This document shows, piece after piece, positions 43,574 to 56,423 of a DNA stretch of 64,000 bases. A program made the position numbers and the translations under genes. The notes under the pieces are model-generated. The model had not been told where the DNA came from. It did no database searches and saw only the letters and a list, made by a program, of their open reading frames with translations. Source of the DNA: Lasiosphaeria ovina (lineage: Eukaryota > Ascomycota > Sordariomycetes > Sordariales > Lasiosphaeriaceae); contig JAULSN010000007.1 in NCBI GenBank assembly GCA_033439765.1, positions 1,054,001-1,118,000 on the forward strand, written 5' to 3'. Position 1 is the first letter of the stretch, and each line of letters begins with the position of its first letter.

Positions 43574-46500
43574 TCAAATTTGGGTTGGGAGTGGTGACAC
43601 AACATTTCTATCCAGCGATCTCACCGGAGGACGGGGTGTTGGTTCGTCGTCGTCCAGGATCTTGCGCCCAAAGGCCGAGCTTGGCCGGGGCGTCTCATCA
43701 ATGTCAATGGGGGTGGGGTCATCGGGTCCGTGCTCGGGCTCCGGTGGTGTGCTGATAATTACGGTAGCATCGCCCTCTTCCTCGGCCGAGCCCGGCGGAG
43801 GCGTCACTGGATCAGAAGACGGCGTATAGTCGGGGAAATCGAAGTGCAGGTCCTGGTTTGGCGTGACCACCTGAGTCACCGGCTCCAACGTGCTGGTGCT
43901 TTCCGACCCTGCACCAATGACGCTGTCGTGGCTGTTTGCACGCATCATTTCGATCCCGAGCTTCGAAGACGGTAGGACCGACTTGCTGCGGTGATGCTGC
44001 CCTCTGGACGGAGAAACGGGGTTGCTCCCACTTCCGCTGCTGCCGGATTGGCTACCTTGGGCGCCAAGCTCGTCGTCTTCGTCGTCGGCGGAATCAACAC
44101 TTCCTTCATACCTGCGCTTCTCTATCGATTCCCTCTTTGCCCTGAGCTTCTCCAGCGAGCGCTGTGGCGCCGGCCCCGATCGGGACGAGTGCTCGATCTG
44201 TGCCGGCGCCGATTGCTGCGTGAGGAGGCGCGGGTGCAGTGGAGACTTTAGTGGGTCGCTGGAGCTCAAGAGGACCTCCTCGGGCCCCGAGATGCCAAGT
44301 CCGCCTTCGTCCCAATCGCCAGTAGCCTTCCTGCCAATGACCATAGGGATATCATCTGTCGAGACAGATTCGGAATCCCCAAAAAGACTGGAACTTATCG
44401 AGTCCTCGCGGAAGCTGCTGCTGGAGCGGTGGGCATATCCCGACGAGCCCGATGTTGGGCTATCTTCGAGCCTCATACTCTCCTGCCGGAGCCCTGACGG
44501 GATAGGATGGGGCATTGACAAGGTGAGCGGATAGTTCTGGCCTGGCGAAGCAGGTTTCCATTGACAGAGAGTGCCAAGCACCTCGGTGAGCTTCGAAGGA
44601 CTGATGGGCTTCTCAATCAATGAGTCAAAGTAATGGGGCGCCTGTAGCTCTTTCAGGTACGCTGTTATGGCAACAATTGGCGTGTGCGAGTTTGCGTTCT
44701 TCATCTCACGGATCATGCGGGCAACGTCAGCCCCGTTGATCTGAGGAAGCTTGAATTCCATGAAGATGATGTCGAACTTGATGTCACTCATGGAGAAGCG
44801 AACAGCTTCGGACCCCGTGGTTGCTGAAATCGTCCGGCAGCGCAGCTTCTCGAGCAGCTTCTCCATTACCATCCGGGAGACTGGATGGTCTTCGCAAATT
44901 AGTACATCTAAGGGGCGGAAAACCGGCCCGTCAAGCGCAATCTGCGACATTCGCCGCGAACTCTGCCGGCGCCTCTGCACCCGGAGAAGCGCATTAACCT
45001 TCTCGCCTTCGTTGTCCGAGGACGAGGGCGACATGTCGAAGACCTGACTCCGACGGTTTTTGTGATGGGCCGCCAAGATGTCCGACGCCACAGGGCTGCC
45101 TTCTTGAGATCCAACAGTCAAAGACCGGGAGCGGCCAGCAGACGAACCGCTGGCGTGTCGAGGAGTTGACATCATTTGATTGGGACCAGCCTTTTGCGGC
45201 GAAAGGGGCAAGGGGGGTGGAATCCCGCGTCCCTTGATCGGCGATAAGGCGCCAGCTGTAGTAGCCGCTTTCTGCAGAGTAGGGGGGACGCGGGGTATCT
45301 CGAAGAAGCCTCCTGGCTGTAGTGCGGTGCTGGAGGGCTGTGACAAGCTTGACGCGTTGCTCGATGCCTTGCGCCGGCCTTCGGTCCCTTGGCCGGCCAC
45401 AAACGAAACCAACAGGGGTGAGGATGGCTGCGAGATGCGGCTCGGTGATGAATTGGTGTAATTTATGCCGGAGGGTGACTGCGGCCTTTGCGATGCCTTG
45501 GCATTTGAAAGCGTTCTCTGTACTGGGTTTGCCAAAATCGGAATAGGGCTGCCCTCTAGCGCGCCCCCGGGCGACACGACTGTGTTCATCCCCCCAGGGC
45601 TGGTCGGTTTGGTCTGACCTGCAAGAGCCTCCGCCCGCAGTTTTTGGATGACGTCCTTGTTTGCCTTTTCGAGGACGGGCAAATTCTTGAACGCAAAATT
45701 GCCGAAGTCATCGGTTACCACGGGCTCGCTCAAGCGTCTTCCTTTCAGCTCCCGAACATGCGGCGGGATGTGCAGCGGCATCAGTCCTCGCTTCATGGAG
45801 TTGACCTGGGACCTGACGCGAGAGAGGGCATCATGAGGTCGGTCTGGGTATTCAGATGTCGGCACTGACGAAGGCGGCGACGACTGGTCTTCTATCTCTT
45901 CGGCAAAGGTTTGCAGGGTAGCCCCCCGAGAATCAAAATACTCGGTATCTTCTGGATTCTCCGGGCACGGGACAAACTGGGCGTCGTCTAGTAACAGAGT
46001 CTCCCAGTTTAGTCCCTCGAACCAGGCGTGATTCCGAATTTCGTCGCCCCCAGATTGGAATTTTTCCTCGCGGTTAGAGCCCAGCCGCTGGTGCGGGTCC
46101 GAGCAGAGTAGCCTGTTGATCAAGTCCTTGGCTTCCTTCGACACATCCTCTTCGCTCACATCGGGCCAGTAGATCCTGCGAGCCAGGATGTTCTCGAAGA
46201 CCTGCTCGGCCGAGTTCGCGTGGAACGGAGGAAAGCCGTAGAGGAATTCATACATAATACATCCGACGGACCACCAATCGCTTGTCTCGTCTTGGGGCTC
46301 GCCCCTGATTGTCTCCGGCGCAAGATAGTCAGGGGTGCCAACGAACCGGCGGTTGGTGTCGTCGGGATCGAACAAGGCCCAGTTCGGCGGGGGCATCGCT
46401 GGTTGCGGAGGTGTCCCTCTGGACTCTACACTGCTCTGCGTGTTCGTGTGGGTAAGGGAAGGAAAGTCAGGCGAGGGAGCAGCTTCCATCTCGCTTCCTT

Positions 46501-49500
46501 CTCCGGGTAACTGGATTGCCTGAGAAGCGCCTTGTGGCGCGTCGTTCAAATCCAAGTTCCCCAACAGCTGTGCCAATGCATCGCTACCGCCACTATCGCT
46601 GCGATGGCTCGATACACGTCGCGGTTCATGGGACAGAGACCCGAGGCTGAAGTAGGATGGCTGGCCTAGGCTTGTGCCCATGTCGCTGGGTGTCATTTGC
46701 GGCGTGGAGCTGGGAGACTGACTCCGCCCGTGGAGATCCAGCGAGGTTGACCTCGACGAAGCCATCGAGGCAGACCTAGCAAACGGACCTTGTTTGAGGA
46801 GATCAGGGGCAGCATCAGCACCGCTGTTGAGGGCTCTCTTCTGTCGACCAATCAGTCCCATGCGTGATAGACCAAAATCGGTCAGCTTCAAGTGGCCCTT
46901 CTGATCAATTAGGAGGTTGTCCGGTTTCAAATCGCGGTGAACAATGCCTCTACTATGCAGGTGCTCGACTCCGAGAACGACCTCGCCAAGATACTTCTTG
47001 GCCCAGTCCTCAGTAAGGCCCCCAAGGACCTTGATCAGAGACGCACAATCGCCGCCATTGAGGTATTCCATCACCAGGTAAAGGTAGTCCTTGCTCGAGA
47101 ATGTCCAGTAGAGCTTGGCAACAAAGTCGCTTTCGCCCTGCCACATCATAATTGCCCGCTCGGCTTTGACATTGGTTACTTGGTTCTTGGCAACCATGTC
47201 TGCCTTCTTCAGCACCTTGATTGCAAAGTATTCGCCAGTAGACTTCTTTTTCGACAAGTATACGCTCCCGAACGCGCCTTTGCTTATGGGCTTGATGATT
47301 TCAAAATCCTTGATTGAAGGTGGTACGGCCTTCGCTTGCGGTGCTCCGAGGACGGCGCTTAACCGAGGCGAAGGCGGAGGCCTGAAAGACATTTCTCCTG
47401 TAGAAGCCGAGACTGCAGCCGAAGACTGTCTTCTGTGGTGCTGATGATGGTGGTGCTGGGCAATGTTGGGTGAGGCGAACTCGCTACCTGGGAGCATGGG
47501 GGAAGCTTCAGGGGACATCAAACCGTCCGAAGGAAATACTAGGCCACGAGGCTTGTGGATGCGGAGGGGTGACGCCGGTTGTCCGGGTCTTGAAGGAGAC
47601 TCTTGTCTCCGCGGAGACGATGTGCCTGGGATTATCAGGCTCCGGCGCTGGTGCTGTCGCGAGCTTGCCTGTCGGCGAAGATCGCCAAACTCGGATATGG
47701 GCGAATCTGTCCGCGGGGGCGGTCGTGAGGTCACAGAAGAAGACCTCATGCTGCCGTCGCTGTCGCCGGCATCACTCTCGAATATCAAAGATTCGCGGCG
47801 CGACTGGCCTTGACCTGTCAGGCTGCTGAGGGCGCCACGATGAGACCGAGGCGTGGGACACTCCTTCGGGCTGCTGGAAACGGTGGAATCGACCGCCATC
47901 GACAGCCGCCGCTTGTCGGGATCCTCGTTGATGTCGGCATTTTGAAGCGCCAATGCCAGGGTCGATGGGGCATCGAAGGATCCCGAAAAGATGCCTTCTT
48001 CGGTCATCGGCACATTATCATCCTCTTGTTCCGACTCTCCCTCGGTAGAATCGCTAAGGCGGCCCGCAACGATCTGCGCAGCTTTACGCATGGCCTCGTC
48101 TATGCATTCCTGGACCATTATAGCAAACTCAATGCGGATCCGCTCGGCGTACTCGAGGATCTTGCGGTGACGGAAAACAGCCTCGACCTTGGATTTTGCC
48201 ACCTTCTCGGTATCGGCGCAGAGCAGGGCGAGGCCTTGCTCCTGCTCGAGAGTATTGGTGCTGGGCGTCTCCCATTGCATCACTTGCGCAATGCGGCCTT
48301 CGGATTGGGGCGACGAGGTGCGGAATTCGCCGGGTGTCTGCGACGTCTCTTTGATGGCGGGGGTACTAATCTCGATACTGGTGTCGCAAAGATCCAGCAA
48401 CAACTCGACTATCCTGGCCTGCGGCCGTCGTATGGCAAACGATCGAGCTCTCGAATGACCAAAGCCCGAAGACCTCTCTCTCGAGCCACCCGAAGCCGAA
48501 ACAGGGCCAGGGGAGGACGTCCCGGGAGAAGAAGTCGTCGAGGTTGGTGGCCCAATCGGCATGCCCTTGTATTCGGCAACTGGGAGGATGGTTTGGGCAC
48601 CGGTTGTGGAACGGCTCCGCCTTGCCTCCAGCGCATCCAAGACCTTGACAATAGCGTGGCGATGTTCCGTCAAGCTCTCTTGGGCCATCTGTACGTCCAT
48701 TTCCGCGCGATGCTCTTGCGAGCACAGTTCGGTGTGCTTCTCAAACCACCAGGGCGGAATCTGGCGCTCGCATATCCGGCAGAGAACAGGAAGCGGAGGC
48801 GGGACCTGGGATGGATCCTCCAAACCCGACTCGGCAAGATGTGTCAGATAGCTGGCAAGGACCTCTGCGCCGGAACCCAGGGACTCGACGATGACGGCGG
48901 GCAGATCAATCTTGATCTCCCGAGGGGCCATCCATGGCCGCACCATCCACATTGTCTAACACGTGCAGTTAGTGGCGGCTCGCGTCTGCAAGAGACAGGC
49001 CCAAACAAGATTGAACGTACGTGACTCTCGCCCCCGGAAGCTATGTCGTAGACCATTATGCCTTGCGCCTCGAGATCGATGACGGGGAGAGTCGAGTCGT
49101 CGGACTCCTTCAGCATCTCCAGAGGAAGCAGCTTGGAAAGCGGGCCTAGGCAGAGGCCGAATCGGATGAAACGACTGCGCAAATCGTCCTTCTGCATGTT
49201 CTCAATGGTGTCGGTGAAGATGGAGGGGTTCTCGCCGACAATGAGATCGGCAATGGCAGCTCCCGTAACCGACTCTGGCGGCGTTCCAATCACGTCGACC
49301 CACGAGGGACTCACCCACCGGATGGTGCCGTCCAGGTTGAGATCCAAGATGATGTTGAGGGTCTGCTCGGCAGCCTCACGGAGCTCCTCCCGCTCCTCCC
49401 GAATGTCCTCGCTGAGCGACCGCTCCATGACGCCGGCGCTGGCCCGGAGCGACGTCACGGCCGACGGCGCGAGCATGGTTGGCGCGGTGCGTTCTTCCTC

Positions 49501-49503
49501 CAT
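43574..49503 (-). CDS. rim15: RIM15-like serine/threonine kinase (PAS, zinc finger, AGC kinase, receiver)
   Basis: Predicted 1954-aa protein in two exons (49503-49021, 48955-43574), phase 0. In order it has a PAS domain (residues ~40-150, LDLNLDGTIRWVSPSWVDVI) and a C2HC finger (~218-238, CRICERQIPPWWFEKHTELC). The kinase starts at ~715 (ISKGAFGSVYL), with HRDLKPDN near 834 and DFG near 854. An insert of ~170 Ser-rich residues precedes GTPDYLAPE near 1040, the hallmark of the RIM15/cek1/greatwall group. A receiver domain (~1508-1626, VLICEDHPVSR to IEKPISPSKL) has the phospho-acceptor as FMEFKLP, Glu in place of Asp. RIM15 kinases couple nutrient signals (TORC1, PKA, Pho85) to quiescence, acting through endosulfine and PP2A. 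All kinase motifs look intact, so it should be active. Confidence 0.96.
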
Positions 49504-52500
49504 CGCAGCGGGAAGACAGACGCGAAGGCAGGTTTCACAGTCACCATTTGCAACGGTGCGAGGGCGAGCAATCGCTTATCTCGTTTGTTTGCACGGCGAA
49601 TCTGTGTGTTTGTTAGGATCGGGCAGGGTGCGAGGGGGTGGAGGGGCGGGCGTGGCGTGAATCGGGGCCCAAAGGCGCGGGGTGTTGGGGGAATGAGTGG
49701 ATGGATTGTCGAGAAATCGAAAAGTCGAGAGTTTGGCCTGGTGATTGATTGACTTTGTTATTGACCGTCGGACTGTGGACCAGGGCTGTTTAGTGGCCGG
49801 AACGCCAGAGCTAGAGGAAAGCAGAAGTCCGAGACATAATGGTGTTGACGTGAATGTCTCGTCGTCGATGTTGCCGAGGCCTGTCGCCGGCAACCGTCTG
49901 GTGGTGGTTGTTGTCGTCGTCGCTTGTCGCTGTGGTCGTGCTTTTGTCGTTACGGCAGCATTGGTGACAGCCGAGCGGCGGGCATTCGTTTTCTCGGGGC
50001 AAAGCAGCAATCGGGCCTGGCTTGGGTTGATGGCAGTGGAGGGCAGGCAGGTCCGGACGAGTCTAGGAGCGCCGCAGACGCCGCTGGCTCGCCGCCAGCG
50101 CTGGGCCAAGGTTAGGTAACCGTCTAACGAAGCCAGTAAGGGCACTATGACTGTGGGCGGCAATGGGGCAGATGCGAGGCTGCGGCAATCCCAGGTGCAG
50201 CAATCCCAAGATGCGCAGCGCGGGCAGACGGGGCACAAGGCGAGGTTGCCGTCTCCAGGCAAGGATATGCCTCTCCTGGTAGGGTAGATGGTCTTGGTCG
50301 GTGTTGTCGCCGTGACTCGGGTGTGGGTTTTGTTGTTCCAGAAGTGGAAAGTTTAAGGTGGGGCCCTTTGTTCTCCAGCCCAGTCCAGTCCTGCCCTGCG
50401 CTGGCTAGAGTTGTGGGTGGCTTCCGTGCGTCGGCCGTCGAGGGCGGACGTCGTCCCAGAAAAGCCCGGCCCAACTTTTGGTTTTGGCCGCTTTTTCTTC
50501 GCCTGCTTTTTTCTGCCTGGCTGCCTGAGTCGTGAGCAGAGTGTGCACCCACCCCTACCACTACCGTTTCTTAGTTACCTCTACATATACCAACAGTGGA
50601 CGGACGGCCTTCGACAGCGACAGCGACAGCGACGACCTGGCAACTGCGACGTGACGGCAGCGCTCCCGCTTCGCTTCCATTGACCGGCCTCAGCACGCGA
50701 GGAGCGGATTAGTCTCGCGTCTTGGAGGTGCTTCACAAGCGGGGAAAAGAGCCCGCACCAGCCCAATCAACTCGCCTCCAGCTGCAGCTTTCTGGGAAGA
50801 TGCTGGCACCAAGTACCCAGAGAGTGCTAGCGGGTGTTCCAAGAGCCCAAGGCAGCGCTGCCTTCTGCACCTTTGCTTGGTCACGCTACCCTTTCCCCCC
50901 GTCGCTCGTGGCCGGCGTGCACGGCAAACCATCATGGATTCATGATACCTACTCAAGCAACTAATCCGTACCTAAAGTATGTAATGGATGTAAGTCCCGC
51001 GTCTTAAATCCTGGTATCTCTGGTATTTGGGCCATTCCGAATATTACAGCCGTTATGAGCGAGTATGGAGCGCCACGTATAAACATGCTAATCATGAAAT
51101 AATTATTTTATCTCTTCAATCAGTAAAGACGGGAGAGTTCGAAGCCCAAGCCTGGGGGAAGGCCTGGCGATCGCTTTCTTCCTTCCCGCTTCTGTGCCAG
51201 CGCCGAGCATTCACTTGAACTTGGAACCTCGAATGAGCTAGGTAAGCTTGAGCTAACCTTCCGCCTGTCGAAGAGTCCCGCCGCCGAGGTGCTCGCTCGG
51301 AAGTTTGGGGAAATGCTTTGGCCAATTAGGTGGCTGCTGCCTGGCGGTGCTGTGCTTTGAGCGATCATCGAGGTCAACGTGACCTGCTCTGGCTCTGGCA
51401 GAGGTGCAGCCAGCTCCGAGACGGACCCAATAAACTCAAGACATGGATGGCAATGGCATGCATGCCTGGGGCCTCCAGGTCGCCTTTCCAATTGACAACT
51501 CGGTTTTGTTGGCGTCCTTTGCATGGCCTGACTCTGTCTGTCTGTCGTCTGTCGCAGCGAGATGCGAGTGCTGCAGAGGCCATTGGGGGATTGCCAGTGA
51601 CTCTCTAAACGAACCATCGAAGCAAATCAGATCTTGCCATTCTTACGGTCGGTCTGTGCAACTGCATCCAGCCAATTGGTCTGAGATGGCCGTTGAGCCA
51701 TTTTCTTTTTCTTTTTCACGACTATCATCATGGCCATCACATTGCCAAATTCACACCACAACTCCCAAAACACTGGAACCGAGACAACTGAACCAAGCCA
51801 AGTGGCAACAGGAGGCCAACAGCGATGGAGACGGGGTCGGGCAGGTCCTTGCTCCCCACTCGGTATCCGTTTCTCAGTCCCGTCCAACAATGCCTACCCT
51901 ATGAATATTGTACGTGTGCCTCAACTGACTCGCAGATGGTTTGGAGCCGAGTGACCTCACTACCCCAAGATCGGCCTGCAGCTGCAGCGCTTGTCAATGG
52001 GATGCACCGTTGGAGAGGAGGGTGGCCGTCGAACGGCACGCAGCCCGTGGGTTGTCTGGTGTCTGTGCCAGTCCCAGACTACCTTCCAATCGAGCCCAAA
52101 TGCACCTCCAATGGATATTGATAGTTGAACGCCAAACCCGCAGTGCCATCACAGCTAAAGTGCAATGTACCTAGCTGCTGTGTGAGTGATAGCACGAGTG
52201 TGAATCAACGCACAACCCGCTCACACTCCTCCGCTCTTTGTCTGTAGTCGGGGCCACTCGACCAATTCGAATTTTCGAAATTTGACTCGAGGCTGGTCAA
52301 GGATTCGGCTTGACGCAGTTCACTACCTTAAATATGTAGGAGGTCTCCTGGATACGTCTCTGCTCCATCCGACCTGATACCGATACCTGCTCTAGCTCTC
52401 TGGCATCCAAAGATTGGATGCCGTCGGTTGAGCAGTTGCAGCTTGGCGCACAAAAGCCCTGGCCGCGATCTTAGAGGCGCCTCTCTCCAAGTACATACTG

Positions 52501-55286
52501 TGAAGTACGCGGGCGATGAGAAGACCCGAGCATGGCATGCACCTGCACCCGTGCACATCCCATCCCATCCACACGGACTCGCGGACTCGCGGACTCGCGG
52601 AGCTGTCACCGCTCCAGAGTCCAGACTGCTGGTAGCCACGCCGGGGTTGCGGGCGCTGGATGCATGCGATGGCATTGTGCGCGTCAGCCGCCGCCATAAC
52701 CGCATCGCTGCTCTTGGGAGAGCTTCCATTCCCGGAACCCTTCATCCCTACCTGCCCGTGTATCTGCCCTACCTACCCCTCGTCCCGCAACTCAATGGCC
52801 AAGCAGATCTAACGCTTCTTGCAGCCACCTGCTTGAGGCTGTTCGGTTCATAATGGGCCCATAATGGGTCCTTCCCTTGCCACAGATTAAAGACATATTG
52901 GGATGCTTGTCGGTGAGACGAACCGCATGCATGGCCATGTATACGAGACGTCAAGTCGCATCCCGCCGAGTATCGACATGCTTCCCAGCCAAACAAACCG
53001 GCCAGTGCCATTCTCCTGAACATGGAATACTGTCGGCGTCATGCCCCAAAATGCCCATACCCGTGTTGGCACCACGGCAGACAGCCACGGGCTTATCCCC
53101 CACAGTCCTCCCGCTGCACCGGCTCCCCCCCAGCTTTGGAGCATTCCGCCCGGCTTCGTCGACTGTCGCCGCGCCATGTCCGTTCTCGTCGAGAGTCTGA
53201 ACACCACATCATGTCGGCGTCCCACGATTCTTGGCGCCCTACCCTACTGGGTAGCAACATTGGCAACAGAGTTCGAGCAGATAATATTGCAGCTGCATGG
53301 TGCAGCCTATGCAGACGGTGCAGCCAGTGCATCTGCTGGAGTCACAAGCCGTCTGACCTCGACCAATGCCTCAGCTCCCCAAATGCATCTTCCAATTATA
53401 TCCTGCTCGTTCCAAGGGAGCCGAAGGAGCTGGGCAAGGGTAGGAAGGGAGAAAGACGCGGCCTACAGCCAAGGGGAAAGGAGGTCAAGGGCGGGGATTA
53501 TGTCAACTCTCCCTTCACCCCCGTTGTTCCCGGGCTATCCGAGTACAGGCCCGGGCCGTGACTGTCTAACTAGGGACGACCTCTCAACCATGTTTCGGCC
53601 GAGAAGCTCGCCCAAGAGGGACGGGCACGAGGAGGGGGAAACATGCAGCCTGGAGAAGTTTGGGCCCAGCAACCTCCTCGGCGTGCCACCCGACCTAGAG
53701 CAATCGTCGAGTGAATATCCTGCTTGGTGAAATTGAAGTCTGGCTCGGCCATTGGGAGCAGTGATGGTAATTAAGTGATCGACAAGGACTTTGCGCAAAA
53801 GGTCGGTCCTGGATTCGATCGGATCTCTGGGCTTTTGCAGCCGACTCATGCGTGACTCTTGGGGATCAGTTGGTGACCAAACACCAAAAAAGGGCGGATC
53901 TCATTCCCATCTCCCTCTCTCACACACACACTCTCTCTCTACTCGTCGCTTCAATGGTCTCCGTCGCACGATTGAACCAAGCCCCTCCTTCAAAAGGCCA
54001 AATGCCCTCGCGCTCTAAGGTATCTATCTCCCGTTGCACAATGGCCCTACGTAATTGGTACTTTCGAACTTTGGATTGAAAACGACAAGCATCACTTGAC
54101 AGCCGCCAATGTCTCTGTTTGTTACTCTTGTTGTGCAAGCAAGCACGCACAAGCACACGCAGCAAACATGTCACAGACAAGACACACACACTCGCACTCA
54201 CACATATTCGTAAGGGAGGTATGCACCACCACCACTTTGTGTACTACACAAGGCCTGTAGGTAAGGTAGGTACGTAGTTGTCTCATTGGCTTGTGCGGGG
54301 TGAAAGTGAGACAATTGGCCTTTCTCCGCATTTTCTCTTCTTTTCTTTCGCCTCCCTTCAACAGTGTTGTTCGACAACCGACTCCGTCGTCATTCTTGTT
54401 CGCAGGTATTGTACGTACTTATTTTCCCTCCCTCTTCTCCTCCATCCCTATCCTATCGTCTTCCTGGTTTTCCATCCCCTACCTCATGGGGCACCATCAT
54501 CATCACCATCTCTGCATTTACCCGTAGAAAAAAAACGAGCCTTGCCTAAGGGGGGAGCCAACCACTGAACATTACACGGCCGATTGGAGACACACACGGT
54601 CGGTCAAACACGGCCGCGGGATGATTTGATCATCGTTTCTTTCCTGCCATGCTGCTGCTGCTGCTGTTGTGCCACTTGACGAGAGAAGAAGGGATAGGGA
54701 CTCTATCCCTTCTTCCAAATTTGAGTACTGCTATTATTTGTGGCAAATTCTGCCTTCTCTATATACTGCTTCAATAAAGCTCATGCGCCGCCGCACAGTG
54801 CTGTCCACCTTGTTATGCCTAAGTCCCGAGGCTTTTCGTCCTTGACAAATGGCAAACCACAGCAGCATGCATACCGTACAGTATCGTCGCATTTAGTCTT
54901 GTCTCTTTCGCGCTGACACTCTGTTTTAAAGCCATTGAGGCGGCAGTCATGGTTTGTATATTAAGCTGCGGGCACTTTGGCTTCCCATGGGACAGTTTAG
55001 TTCTATACCGCTACTGGCTGCTTGCTACCCTATATGTTGTATGCACACTTATTGGCTGCATTTGTTTCCTGTCGAGGTAGGGCGTCGGCTCCTGAACGTT
55101 TCCGACCGGTCGCGTGTTATTTTACCGAGAGAATGGCCAGATTCTTTCTCAGCACGTATCTCACGTGTCACGAAGAACGGGCAGAACTGGTAACTGGTCT
55201 GTTTCGAGGGAGGAACAGGAACCCCCGCCTCCCTCAAGTGTTTCTCCCTCCCCCCGTTTTTCTCTCCCTCTTACTCGGTTCCTGCG
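49504..55286. other. 5.8-kb gene-poor region
   Basis: Upstream region of the RIM15-like gene, then a long stretch where I recognise no gene. A 229-codon open frame at 53041-53730 has no domain, and others overlap on both strands. Low-complexity tracts are CA/CT at 53922-53942, ACAC at 54182-54206 and a CTG run near 54651. A long nutrient-regulated promoter or non-coding transcripts are possible but unsupported. Confidence 0.5.
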
Positions 55287-56423
55287 TCACATTGCCTTGC
55301 CCTCATCAGCCCACAATGCTTTCGTCTCGTCCAGCCACTTCCCCTTCACGGCCCATCTCGCCTCGAGCCATTTCGCCAAGCCCTCGTCGTCGTGCGGCAG
55401 CTCCTCGAGCGGGAATCGCCTGGCATGCACGTGGAACCGATAGCCCTCTCCACTTATCTGCTGCGGCACGTCATGGGCGGGGCCGCTCAACCTTGGGACG
55501 GAAAGCGTATCCCACATTTCGGGCGCCCCCTGCCACTGCTGGCCATGCTGGTAGGCAATGGTGAAGTCGTAGACGGCCTTGATGTGCGGCGTTTTCCGTA
55601 GATGCTGGACGGTAGCGACAAACCCTTTGGTTCGCGGGTACAGCAGATGCAAAGGCTGCGGCTTGTTGTTACTAGCGCACCACTGTTCAGATTCTAGATA
55701 CTTCTTGTGCGTAAAGCGCGTAGCCTCGGAAAACGAGATAAGCCCTATACGCATGTATCAGCATTTATGAGCAGAAACAGCGTATCATCGAGAACCAACA
55801 ATCCCATATTTTTGGGAGGAGCAAGACATGGTAGCTGGCGGAACAATAAGGTTTGCCTTTTGTTTCGTGCGTGCATAGGCAGGGAGAGAGAGTGTGAGGG
55901 TTCAAGTAAGTGGGCGGCACGAACATATGGGCCACTTCCTTTCCGTGATTCCCCGGAACACACGATCCAGCTCAGCCTTGTCCCTGAGCCAGTTCCGGCT
56001 AACCAAGGGCATGCCCATGGCCCAGAGGCCCCATCCCAAGAATGGCACGAGCCGAAGCTGCTGCTTGGCGAACCACCGGCAGCGGCCGAGCATGCCGGCC
56101 TGCACGGCCATAGCTTGGATCATATAGAAATCACTCCAAGAAACGTGGTTGGCAATCACAATGGCGCTCTCGTGCGGCGGCAGACGGTCGCCCGACACGG
56201 TGATGACGGCGCCGTTGAAGACCTCGAAAATGCTCTGGATCCACAGCCATACCGAGAGGGCGATACGCGACGAGGCGTTATAGACGGCATCGGGAAATAG
56301 GAACTTGAAGGGTAGCAGGAGAGAAAGTAGCACGTCGGCTACGAGAAGCCAGAGCAGCCATGGCACTATGAGAGCGATGCCCCGGAGGTGCGTGGCTATG
56401 CCCTTGGGGAATTTGGCCATCAC
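55287..56423 (-). CDS. 1-acyl-glycerophosphate acyltransferase-like (LPLAT)
   Basis: Predicted 318-aa membrane protein in two exons (56423-55925, 55744-55287). A hydrophobic N-terminus (GIALIVPWLLWLLVADVLLSLLL) anchors it, probably in the ER. The catalytic NHxxxxD motif is NHVSWSD (residues 92-98). GRCRWFAKQQLRLVPFLGWGLWAMGMPLVSR is a typical second block, and the WPIWLISFSEATRFT motif (a FPEGT equivalent) is rebuilt exactly across the intron. The intron uses a rare GTTCGT donor, but the motif restoration strongly supports it. Such enzymes acylate lysophosphatidic acid or lysophosphatidylinositol in phospholipid synthesis. The extended C-terminal LHLLYPRTKGF...YDFTIAY block favours the LCLAT/PlsC branch. 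Either ATG at 56423 or 56420 may be used. Confidence 0.9.

Noticed and set aside
47810..49024. 404-codon plus-strand open frame
   Set aside because: Exact antisense shadow of the RIM15-like coding sequence.
49576..50262. 228-codon minus-strand open frame just upstream of the RIM15-like start
   Set aside because: Low-complexity Thr/Pro/Arg-rich and not joinable in frame to the kinase; more likely leader or promoter sequence.
53041..53730. 229-codon plus-strand open frame
   Set aside because: Starts with ATG but has no domain, signal or intron support, with Ser/Pro/Arg-rich composition; kept only as a possibility to test by RNA-seq.
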